From assembly GCA_905160935.1 (NCBI GenBank), contig CAJHZI010000495.1, positions 1,858,001 through 1,922,000 of the forward strand: a stretch of 64,000 nucleotides of DNA, given 5' to 3'. Below are positions 36,531 to 46,223 of the stretch, piece after piece. The notes beneath the pieces are model-generated. The model saw nothing but the letters and a program-made list of their open reading frames with translations. It did not search any database and was not told the DNA's origin. Source of the stretch: Enchytraeus crypticus (Eukaryota > Annelida > Clitellata > Enchytraeida > Enchytraeidae). Position 1 is the first letter of the stretch; every line of letters starts with the position of its first letter. The position numbers and the translations under genes were made by a program.

Positions 36531-37122
36531 TTCCCTTAAATCCCAGTTTAACCAGGGTCGGAATACGAATAGAATATTAGTCCTATAACAATGTTAAATA
36601 TTAAAGCCATCCGCATTACTATTGCAGCCGACGGCATTAAGTTATGCTGTGTTATGTATAACGTCCAATGCTCATTAGAGAGTAACACTGTCGTATTTTG
36701 TCGAAGAAATAGGGGCCTAGTTTAATGTTATTGTCAACATTAATCTAGTTTAGATTAATGTTACTCCCCCTTGCTTCGTTAAAACTTAAAAGGTACCTTC
36801 AAGAAATATGTTCCTACGACATTCTCGCAGACTCAGAAATCAATCTAGTGACTAAAATTTGAGCTCATAAAACATTTTAGATAAGTGTCTTCTCTATCAC
36901 ATTCGCCAGATGATGCTTCTTGACTTTCTACTCCAAACCGACAACCGATTAGGCTAAATATTTTATTTTAATTTTCTCTAAGACCTTCTGACAAATAAAA
37001 TTTATAGATGTAAATTTTTCTCTACAGTGTAGTTATTTTGGGACTATAGCAAAAAAGATTTGATAGTATCATTTAGGATGTTGAACATGATATTTTATAC
37101 TATTCAGTCTATAACATCTTTA

Positions 37123-37179
37123 AACTCCATTATATTTAAGTCATCGACACGTGAAATAATTGCAAATCAAATTTTATTC
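37123..37179 (+). promoter_or_regulatory. Proximal promoter block of U4 gene 1 (PSE-like)
   Basis: The block CCATTATATTTAAGTCATCG, then GTGAAATAATTGCAAATCAA, recurs upstream of the second U4 gene (38498-38556) and, diverged, upstream of the inverted pseudogene. The position (about -55 to -1) fits a snRNA proximal sequence element. The assignment is by conservation only. Confidence 0.6.
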
Positions 37180-37323
37180 AGCTTTGCGCAGTGGCAGTAC
37201 CATAGCCAATGAGGTTTATCCGAGGCGTGGTTATTGCTAGTTGAAAACTATACCCAATACCCCGCACAGACGACCTGAAATATGGTCGGCTGATGCAATT
37301 TCTGAATGCCTCTACGGGGGCTT
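37180..37323 (+). ncRNA. U4: U4 spliceosomal snRNA, copy 1
   Basis: U4 snRNA pairs with U6 in the U4/U6.U5 tri-snRNP. The 5' end AGCTTTGCGCAGTGGCAGTA is the canonical U4 start and contains the U6-pairing region. The 5' stem-loop GCCAATGAGGTTTATCCGAG forms the k-turn that binds the 15.5K protein. Then follow TTGAAAACTATACCCAATAC, the central hairpin GACGACCTGAAATATGGTCG, an Sm-type site AATTTCTG and a terminal hairpin GCCTCTACGGGGGC. Length of about 144 fits the family. It has no visible defects. Confidence 0.97.
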
Positions 37324-38556
37324 CACACTAAATTTATTAAAGTAATTTAAAATATATTACCCGTGTTTCATCTACTGTCTATAATGAAGCTAAACGCGCT
37401 TCTGTATTTTGCCATAGTATTTTATCCTATGTATTTATGTTTTTTTTCTATTGTAGGCCTATTCTAGTTCAACTTTAACAATTTTTTATTTTTATTCATC
37501 GTGTCTGATTTTAAATGTAAGAATTTTAAACAGGTTGGTAGGGCCCTACTATTCGGACTACTCAGTAATATAGGCCTATACAATAAAACTCTAGTTGTTG
37601 TTATATGCTTGTTATGTGATTAAGTTAATGGTAAACCAGCGTTGAAGCCTTAAAAAGATAACTCGTAAAGGTATAAAATTGTTCCAGAAGTAGTTTCTAA
37701 TTAAAACTGAATATACATCAATGGAATCAAATTTCGCCAAAATAGCTTCCAATACCGACGCTAAATGATTGTCTTAATATATTACCTGTGTTTCCATTAA
37801 TGCGGAGTTTTAGGTTTTTAGTATAGTAATACGGAGAATGCTAACGTTCTTTATTTTTCTTCTCACAATATATCTACCTAAAAGGAGTGATGCAATGAAC
37901 TGTAAGTATTGCAGTTGTGAAAAAGTTCAAGGTAAATAAATGTGATCATAGAAGAAAATAATGTAGGCTATTGATAATTAAGAAACTGGAAATAATGCGT
38001 TGCAACATTTTGAAACAAGCTAAAAAAAGGGTGTATCCTGAGATATAGTGCGCCCTCTCTTTAGTGATGACGTCTTGATTGTGACAGGCAAACTGCGAGA
38101 AGTGCGCATCTGAGCCATAGGCCTAGGCCTATTAATTTACTTTTATATATGAAGTTAAAATGGAAACATAAATTGCCACGTTTTACAAAATTCCATTATT
38201 GATTCTTTCAGAAAATCAATGGATATAGTAAACTATTTAAGAGGCACTCTGCCTAATGCCAATATATTCGCTAGATGAGGCTTCCTGACTTTCTAATGGT
38301 CCATCCATCAAATTAAAATATTTGATAACTGTATATAATTATTTTATAAGTAGGCTATTTCTCGCTAAATTAACAATATAACCACAATTTTATAGAATAT
38401 GGCAAATATTTGTACCTTTATTTGTGTTGTACATAAACGCTTGCGACATAACATGACAAAAGTCGCATTAAAAATTCCCAATAGTTAGTGTAAAATTAAA
38501 CGCCATTATATTTAACGACGTCGACATTTGAAATAATTGCAAATCAAATTTTCTTC

Positions 38557-38700
38557 AGCTTTGCGCAGTGGCAGTACCATAGCCAATGAGGTTTATCCGA
38601 GGCGTGGTTATTGCTAGTTGAAAACTATACCCAATACCCCGCACAGACGACCTGAAATATGGTCGGCTGATGCAATTTCTGAACGCCTCTACGGGGGCTT
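38557..38700 (+). ncRNA. U4: U4 spliceosomal snRNA, copy 2
   Basis: Differs from copy 1 by a single base (GAACGCC for GAATGCC before the last hairpin), although the flanking DNA of the two copies has many changes. Start-to-start distance is 1377 bases. Upstream TTTAACGACGTCGACATTTG, then GAAATAATTGCAAATC, matches the block before copy 1. All functional elements are intact. Confidence 0.97.
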
Positions 38701-39339
38701 CACAATAAATTTATAAATAAATTTTTATTATTTTAAGTATTCTATTTTTCAAATTAAATTTTACATTTTAAATTTATTATCTGTGTTTCCACTTCCCTAC
38801 GCTATAATGAAGCTGAACTCGTTTCTTTATTGTACCTTAGTATTTTATTCAATATATTTATGATTTTTGCATTGTAGGCCAATTTTAGTTCAACTTCAAC
38901 AGTATTTATTTATTCGTCGCGTCTGATTTTACATGTAAGAATTTTAAATACGTTGGTATTATTCGGCCTACTCAGTAATATATAACTAATATATACTCTG
39001 TAACAGTCACTATACATGTATATGTCAACGTTAAGCTAGAACTTCTGCCAATATGTCATGCCATTAACACATTATTAAATTCAATACAATTGTTAGTTTA
39101 TTCACCAGATGTCACCGCTTCCAGACTTTTTCGCTAATATAATAAACAAACAATTAACATGCCATAATATGTCAGCACATTGCGTCCATTTGACTAAATT
39201 CTCGTGAGATGTCAACAGGAGCTTTACAGATATCTATCCTTTAAGCAAACATTATGTGACAATTTTAAGAAAATCGGTTAGAATAATGGAATTCCTCATG
39301 TTGTGTCCGGGCTGTCTTCAAATTTATCAACCTGTGACT

Positions 39340-39554
39340 GCACGTGTCGTAGAAGGCGATTTATTCACTAAGATCCACACCAACGTCAGAAAGAGCATTT
39401 GGTTGTTGAGCGCCAAGGCTCTAGAAATTGCTTCAAAAATTTAAATAAATGGAAAAGCGTCAAATAGGGGATTGGCTGGTGGTGTGGTGTAGGACAGAGA
39501 ATTTGAGACAGTCTAATTTTATCCTGACCCTGGTTAAACTGGGATTCAAGGATA

Positions 39555-39594
<40 letters not shown>

Positions 39595-39600
39595 TTAAGA
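39340..39600 (+). mobile_element. Retroposon family E with (GAT)n tail
   Basis: CACACCAACGTCAGAAAGAG, TGAGCGCCAAGGCTCTAGAA, CAAATAGGGGATTGGCTGGT, GTAGGACAGAGAATTTGAGA, CCTGGTTAAACTGGGATTCA and a (GAT)n run. Confidence 0.75.
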
Positions 39601-39811
39601 ATAATGGAATATTGAATAAGATTTTTCAAACTTTACTAAACTGAAATGATGCAATAAGAAAACTTTACAAATATTGAACCTAAAAACTAGTCACTACAAT
39701 TTTTATTAATGATGCTTGATCTATCTATGACAGCCTCTGAGGAGTGTTGCTTCAGACTCTTCAGAGGAGAATAGCTCCATGCTATTATGAATGGCAAAAT
39801 GGATACCTAAA

Positions 39812-40000
39812 ACTGGTAAAACTAATGTTAATGTCAGTTTCCTCACTCGAAAGCGATATCAGTGACGGGCTAGCCCAGGATTTGAACCACGCACGCACAG
39901 ATCCGCGGTCGAATATAATAATAATAATCATAAGGTTTAACGTCCGCTTCCTCATCCAGGGATGATTTCAGGAAATATCTTACCGACTTACCGACATTGT
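39812..40000 (-). mobile_element. SINE family B split by a short insert
   Basis: The SINE runs to CCGCGGTCGAAT, is interrupted at about 39915-39972 by an ATAATAATAATCATAAGGTT-type block, and resumes at ATCTTACCGAC. A similar block with TTTAACGTCCG and GATGATGTCAGGGA lies at 51234-51285. Confidence 0.6.
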
Positions 40001-40270
40001 ACTTATACATGTACAATATAGGGCCTACATAGGCATAGGGGGTTCTACCCTTGGTAGATGTGTGACCCCCTGACTAAAGCCTTTCGGTGGGGGGGGGGGG
40101 GTAAACTACTCCCACAGCGATCCCTACGTAATTTGAATATCGAGCACTTTACTTGAACGCTATTCCAATATAGAATAAATAATAGACAAAAACAGTCGAA
40201 AAATCTGACAAAAGTTTTGCAACATTTTATCCTACCGTTTAATGTAATTTATTATTAATATTATTGTTGT

Positions 40271-40606
40271 GAAGCCCACGTAGAGGCGTTCAGAAATTGC
40301 GTCAGCAGACCATATTTCGGGGTATTGGGTATAGTTTTCAACTAGCAATAACCACGCCTAGGATAAACCTCATTGGCTATGGTAATAATAATAACAATAA
40401 CAACAATTAGAGTGCTACAGTCATCTATTACAACATCGAGCACTATTAAGACAAAATAAAGCCGGCGAGCAAAAAAGGAAGGTCCAAAAACGGTGCAAAT
40501 TTCAAAATCCATAAATTCAGTCCAAAGTAAATGGAGTTAAAGAAAAGGTAGCTTAGGCGCAAGAAAACGTGGTTTAGGCGCAACGGTACTGCCACTGCGC
40601 AAAGCT
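40271..40606 (-). pseudogene. U4 snRNA pseudogene, inverted, broken by a retroposon
   Basis: Reads on the minus strand from AGCTTTGCGCAGTGGCAGTA (40606 downward). It is interrupted by a 200-base family C retroposon (40385-40584) with GGTA on both sides, then continues CCATAGCCAATGAGGTTTAT. It has also lost 13 bases of the central hairpin (CCCAATACCCC joins directly to GAAATATGG) and carries point changes. It belongs to an inverted copy of the duplicated unit that extends to about 41115. Confidence 0.93.
40385..40584 (-). mobile_element. Full-length retroposon family C inside the U4 pseudogene
   Basis: Its ends are defined by comparison with intact U4: a 200-base insert flanked by GGTA (40381-40384 and 40585-40588). 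On the minus strand it starts GTTGCGCCTAAACCACGTTT, has the family core (GCACCGTTTTTGGACC, GTGCTCGATGTTGTAATA) and ends in GTT and ATT triplets. Confidence 0.85.
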
Positions 40607-41115
40607 AAAGAAATTCTCATTTTCAAAGTTTTTCATATGTCGATGATCTTAAATATAATGGTGTTTCACGTTTATTCTACACTAATAAGAACGATAAATG
40701 CCATATATGGAAATTTTATCACTATTACATTTAATACAAAATATTTATTCCTAGCAAAATAATGGTGCTTAGGCTATATAGTTAATTTAGCGAGAAATAC
40801 CTATAATATGCATACAGTTGTTTAATATTTTAAGTTACTGGAGGGCCAAGTTGAAAAGTCTGAAAGCATCATCTAGCGAATATGATGACATTAGGCTCCT
40901 TAAATGCTTTACTATGGCTGTTGATTTAATGATTTTATCAACAATAATAATAAAAGCAATAATAAAGAATCAATACTAAAACAAAGAGAAACTTGGTCGC
41001 AAATATTTCAATTTTATCTTAATATATAATTTTTAAATATTACAGCTCAAGCGCGCACTTCTTTCCGTTTGTTTGTAACATCCCGGGCGTCACTCAAGAG
41101 AGGGCGCACCATGTC

Positions 41116-42538
41116 TGGCTTCCAATTCACAAGCAGGTTCTCACCAGTAATAGTATATCCCAAGGAGGTTATATGGTCTATCATTACTCTATGGTATATC
41201 CCTTTCTTTTTCGCTTATTGCGCAATGCTGCAGTGTTTCATTTATTTTGCTTCTATAATCAGATATGTTCTACTCTAACTTTTTACAGTTGCATTAGTTC
41301 ATGGTATCACTCATTGTGCAGATATACAAGACAAGATAAGAATAAGACAAAAGAAGCAATTTTTAAACATAAATTTAAAATTCAAAATTGCAATTATCGA
41401 GATTTTGGAGTACACAAGATCTATTACCATCTTTAGCCGATGAAACTGATAGAGGTTACGAACTAGTCACCATTAAAGCAATATTTAAATACAGAATTAA
41501 CCTGAGGGTGAGTTCTACAGAGGTGAAGAAAGTATGCATCAAGTTCGAACATATCCCAGACACAATATACAGTTGGTAACAAAAGTACAAAATGCTTTGC
41601 TATTTTTTTCTTTCACGTTTAATATACAAACTTTCTAAAAACTATTAAACCTGGTTGCATAAGAAATTGTGTAAAATCCACCTTTAACTCCTCCCCTCCC
41701 CACTCTACTCTTTAACATTTGCTGATTCGAAACATTCAATCTATAGGAAAAGATTGGAGGCATGGAGTGGGGGTTAACAGGGGTTCAGTTGGAAGGAAGA
41801 CTGCGGCAGGGCAGTTCGAATCACCCTCGACCAAGGTGTGGGAGTGACGACTCTAAACTATACAAAGAACTCTCCCTGTTTTCCTGTTAGCTAGAGACTA
41901 CGACAGTGATACAATAGATGTACTGGTAGTCTGATGTACTGATGTCAAGTCGTTAACACGTTCCATGACACGCTCTCGATCCTTTAAGTAAACAGATATT
42001 GTGTCAATATTGCGGTGTTTAGCCATTGCCGACAATTTACTGTCGCACTGTATTAAATTAGAAGCCCTATGCTCAATATTCTTGTTGCTCTTTAAAATTA
42101 AATTTATCCTTGTATCATAATTATGCTCTATCGTTCTTATTAGTTATTACATTCCTCAATTAGTCTGATTGTTGAGTACCCAAAGCAGCGCATCTTACAC
42201 ATCCATCTGTTTAAATACTTCACAAAGTTCACAACTACATGTATACCAAGAATAAATTTGTAAACTGAAATTTCTCATTCTCAAATTGGCCGTACTTTTT
42301 TCGGTTATATTTAGTTATAGGCTTATATTAGTTATGCCCTATAGTTAATAAGCACAAGAATTAATATTGAAGCCTTGAAGGAGCTTGGACAGTTTATTGA
42401 GATAAAAAAGAACTTTAAAGTAAAAGTTGCTCGAGAGAGCTGTTTTAGACACACTGAAATAGGGAGCCTAACGGATATCTACGCTAAGGCCTGGTTATAA
42501 GTTAACGTTTCCTGTATTACTATTATTATTATTATGAC

Positions 42539-42590
<52 letters not shown>
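41116..42590. other. No gene seen
   Basis: AT-rich sequence with short open frames (60-90 codons) that lack family resemblance, splice context or conservation clues. It ends in a (TTA)n run at 42521-42592. Confidence 0.5.
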
Positions 42591-42593
<3 letters not shown>

Positions 42594-42742
42594 GACGTAG
42601 GGGTAACGTCATGAAGTTTTAAATGACTGATCCTGAGGTGAATTAAACTCTCGCGGGTTCCAATCCCGGCCGCGCTGATCTGAGAGTAATATCTCGGACA
42701 TTCATTGGACTGGTTATCCGGAAAATGGACTAAATTGCCTAA

Positions 42743-43894
42743 CAGTGGCCATACACGATACGATTTATTGTACAATTTATCTGTACAGATAAATTGTACA
42801 ATAAATTGTACAATAAATTTGATCGTGTGTGGGCAAAACTGACGGGAAAACTGACGAGAGAAATGATGACCTTGATTGCCCACACACGATGCGATTTATC
42901 TGTACAGATAAATCTGTACAGATAAATCTGTACAGATAAATTGTACAATAAATTGTACAATATAACTGACCGTGTGTGGGCAATATTGTACAATATAACT
43001 GACGAGTGTCAGTTTTCAAAACTGTCGGGAAAACCATCCAATTTAACTGTTCAGATATCTGAACAGTTAAATCGTATCGTGTGTGGACGATCAACAAATA
43101 TATTGTACAATAAGTTTGTCGACATGCTCCGCCCACAGTGACTTCTGGCGCGCTTGCCGGCCTAAGCTTATTGTTGTTGAGTTATTTAATTAAGATAAAA
43201 GTAGGCCTATATAATAATAATGCAATATCATTACTTTTGACAAGCAGAATTAATAATTAAAAAAATATGCATCACAATTAAATTTCCATATTGAACTCTT
43301 TCATTAAGCTAATTAAAGTTTATAAAAAATCATTGTAACAAATGTATACGGCAATATAAATATCTCAACGAAAAATATCAGAATTAAGCGCATTTTTATC
43401 ACATTCATTTATTTTACATCAATTATTTACATAATTCGCTTATTTTACCGCGCTTTTATATTCTCTCTCTTTAATGAACGATCAATAAACAGGCCCTACA
43501 AAGGCCCATTAAAAAGGAGTCTATATATAATTAAGAGTCCTCTCTCAATTTACTAGTCCGTAGAATTATGACTATGTAGATGATGATGATTACAATAATT
43601 ATGACGATAATGATGTATGAAAATTATGATGATAATGATGAAGATGATGATGATAATAATTTTGATGATGATGATATTTATGTATAATTACTATCAAGAT
43701 ACGATGCTATTAAGTGCTGTTATCAGTTAGATCTTCTTGATAAGCTAATAAGACAACGTATGCACTCGCCTTTCGTTATCGATGCATTTCTATTACTACT
43801 GCTTATAAATAGAAAACCTGTCCAATAATAGATCCGGATATATTTCATGTAGCCAATATAGGCGCCATATATACGTATATGCCAACATGTATAT

Positions 43895-43967
<73 letters not shown>

Positions 43968-44561
43968 TATAAATAACGGCACACTGAGTCAGGAAGCACA
44001 GCTGCTTGTTTAAGGCTCATTTCCTCCTTTCTCTCCATGGTTATTATAAACTTATTATTAATCGTTACCTTTTGATGGCGCATCAATTGCAGCCGGCACG
44101 GATCTAATAAGAATAACATTTCATCACCCTGGGATTTTTTCCCCCTTAAGCTGTCAACACTCGGTCTTTCAAGGTGGTCACCCACAAAGTACTAACCGAG
44201 GTCGTTGTAGCTTAACTTCGATAAATTACGCGCAAATAAACCAAGTGCGCTAAATCCCGCCGTAATACGTACTGTAGACTGTAATATTTTGGTTGACTGT
44301 AATTAATCACGTGCTCTACAAATTGGAAATGATTGACAGCTAATTAGCATAACTGTTCAGATAGCTGAACAGTTAAATTTGACCGTGTATGGGCGAGCAT
44401 CAGTTTTATCTGCAGATAAATTTGATCGTGCGTGGCCAAAATATCTGTGCAGATATATCTGTACAGATTTATCTGAACAGATAAATTTGACCGTGTGTGG
44501 GCGATACAGATTTATTGTACAATTTATCTGTACAGATAAATCGTATCGTGTATGGCCACTG
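42743..44561. mobile_element. Non-autonomous DNA transposon, 1819 bp, TSD TAA, Harbinger-like
   Basis: Both ends start CAGTGGCCATACACGATACG read inwards, and the target TAA is present once in empty SINE copies and twice here. A 3-bp TWA duplication is typical of PIF/Harbinger elements. The outer 400 bases on the left and about 215 on the right consist of repeated units, each with a small palindrome (TTTATCTGTACAGATAAA, ATTGTACAAT, AACTGTTCAG...CTGAACAGTT) followed by TTTGATCGTGTGTGGGC. The middle holds AT-rich sequence, GAT repeats and a (TA)n tract. No transposase was found. CACTA-like origin is an alternative. Confidence 0.8.
43893..43970. repeat. (TA)n microsatellite
   Basis: TA dinucleotide tract inside the transposon at 42743-44561. 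Confidence 0.95.
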
Positions 44562-44669
44562 TAACGGTTTTGAACATGTGCTATTAAAAAGTGATAGATA
44601 TCAACACAGTTGATCATTTCACTATAATGCGTGTTTACTTTTTCCCTGAAATAGCGGAGGTCTCCTTCA

Positions 44670-44885
44670 TGGTGGCAATGTCGTCACGAACGCGTGTCAA
44701 TCAAACCATTCAACCCAACCCTCTGAAACTGATATCCAATCACAGAAGATTTTACAGATTATGACATTGTGGAGGCGGAGCTATATTGACTGAACCTGTA
44801 GCTGTCCAATGGTTTTGGTTATTAATTTCTTTGAGTTGGTCATATTTGGAACAAAGTTAGTTTGTAGTTGTGATTTGCAGAATAA
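44670..44885 (+). promoter_or_regulatory. Candidate promoter upstream of the DND1-like gene
   Basis: Two CCAAT boxes (44736-44740 in TATCCAATCACA, 44816-44820 in TGTCCAATGG), a GGAGGCGGAG box at 44771-44780 and local CpGs stand out from the AT-rich surroundings. A further ATTGGTCC lies near 45440. It is 1.4 kb before the start codon at 46224, so a 5' untranslated exon would be needed. Confidence 0.3.
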
Positions 44886-45069
44886 AGTGATTAGTGATTA
44901 CCGAAATGAATATAGTATATAGTGTGCTACTCTTGTTTATTAACAGGATCACATGAGGATATTACAATAGATATAGCCTATATAGCTACTGCGGAAAGGT
45001 TCTTGTTTTGTTTGGATGCCTCGTAAATAAATAAAATTATGGAAAATTCACATAGGCCTACTGTGTCTC

Positions 45070-45135
45070 TGCTCGTCTCTCTTTCGTTCTCTCTCTCTCT
45101 CTCTGTCTCTCTCTCTCTCTCTTTCTCTCTCTCGT
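45070..45135. repeat. (CT)n microsatellite
   Basis: CT-rich tract with TTTCTC interruptions. Confidence 0.9.
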
Positions 45136-45554
45136 GTTCTACCAATTGGGACACCCAAGGAAGAGTGTCAGTGTTATATTTTTACATCTGAAATGTAAAT
45201 TATTCATATAGATTATAATTATTTTATAAGTAAATTCAAGGTAAAAAATCTGATTAGTGATTAAGCTAATTGAAACTAATTAGGCTAATTAATACTGATT
45301 AAGCTAATTGATGGTTAAGCTAAGCCCTTTTTAACAAAGGCAGTGCCTTTCCAAACATTAGTGTAGCCCTTTTCATGAGAAAGTGGTTTTTGATTTGATT
45401 TCCATTGATTTGCTCTGTTCTTACGCGTGCGGTTTTCGATTGGTCCATTATTTCATTTATTTAATGGCCCGGACTCAATACGGGATAATACAGGTTATAT
45501 ATAGTCTTAAATTGGTATCGAAAGCATAATGTAATGTATTAAACGAGACTGGTT

Positions 45555-45562
45555 TGCGTTAC

Positions 45563-45614
<52 letters not shown>

Positions 45615-45985
45615 AGTGCACTGCCAAGTGGCAAGTTCAAGGTACATGTTCATACTCAAACTCTGCTTTCTCGCTCCTTAAGAGCACTTCTTAGATCAAC
45701 AAGTTAATTCCTTCACAAAGTCTATGCATTAACCATACTTTATGTAGTCTATAGATTGGGAAAAGTATGGCTTCTGAGGTGGTTTCCTTTTTGCCTTCCT
45801 CTGTTAGATGGAGTAATTACCATTTAATCCTGGGGGAAATTATTTCATTGTGAGGTGGGTCCCCTCTTGCCATCCTCAGCTCCTGCCTTAGTCGCCTCTT
45901 ACGTACACACAGCAGATTGTTTGCGGCTGCCTTATTCTGCAGTATTCCAACCACACGCGAGCACGACACGGGGAAGTTTTATAGG
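45555..45985 (-). mobile_element. Retroposon family D, long reverse copy
   Basis: Starts with (CT)n, then CAGTGCACTGCCAAGTGGCA, CACAAAGTCTATGCATTAAC, GTCGCCTCTTACGTACACAC and ends near CACACGCGAGCACGACACGG. It is the longest copy besides 8075-8445. Confidence 0.75.
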
Positions 45986-46223
45986 TAATTTGTGTTACCT
46001 ATAAACTATAGTAAATAAATGAATATCTGCGTTAATCGGGACGTACACAATTACAATTTTTGTCTACTGATATACTTTTCAAGATTTACATGAAGTGGCC
46101 AATTTTAAGGGCGAGTTCCAGGCCTGATAATAGATTTGAACGACAACTTGTTAAATGATTTCTATTTTATACTTTTAGATTAATCAATATACCGTAGATT
46201 AGTTACTACATCTATCCCGTAAG

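Larger units (their letters stand above)
36900..39000 (+). repeat. Direct duplication of about 1.4 kb carrying the U4 genes
   Basis: Sequence before (CATTCGCCAGATGATGCTTC and ATTCGCTAGATGAGGCTTCC) and after both U4 copies (TATAATGAAGCT, TATTGTAGGCC, TTAGTTCAACTT, GTCTGATTTTA, TGTAAGAATTTTAAA, TACTCAGTAATAT) matches between the two units, at about 36900-37580 and 38270-38990. Confidence 0.8.
42592..44639 (+). mobile_element. SINE family A split by a DNA transposon
   Basis: Left part 42592-42742 (head GTAGGGGTAACGTCATGAAG to TAAATTGCCTAA) and right part 44562-44639 (TAACGGTTTTGAACATGTGC to ATGCGTGTTTAC). Other family copies run straight through GCCTAACGGTTTAAAC, so they give the empty site. 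Confidence 0.9.

Noticed and set aside
40271..40384. Third functional U4 gene
   Set aside because: A 13-base deletion in the central hairpin, point changes and a 200-base insertion after the 5' end make it a pseudogene.
41069..41579. Three overlapping short open frames
   Set aside because: Begin in the inverted U4 duplication flank and show no domain, splice signals or conserved pattern.
43967..44185. 72-codon open frame on the minus strand
   Set aside because: Inside the DNA transposon; too short and without transposase features.
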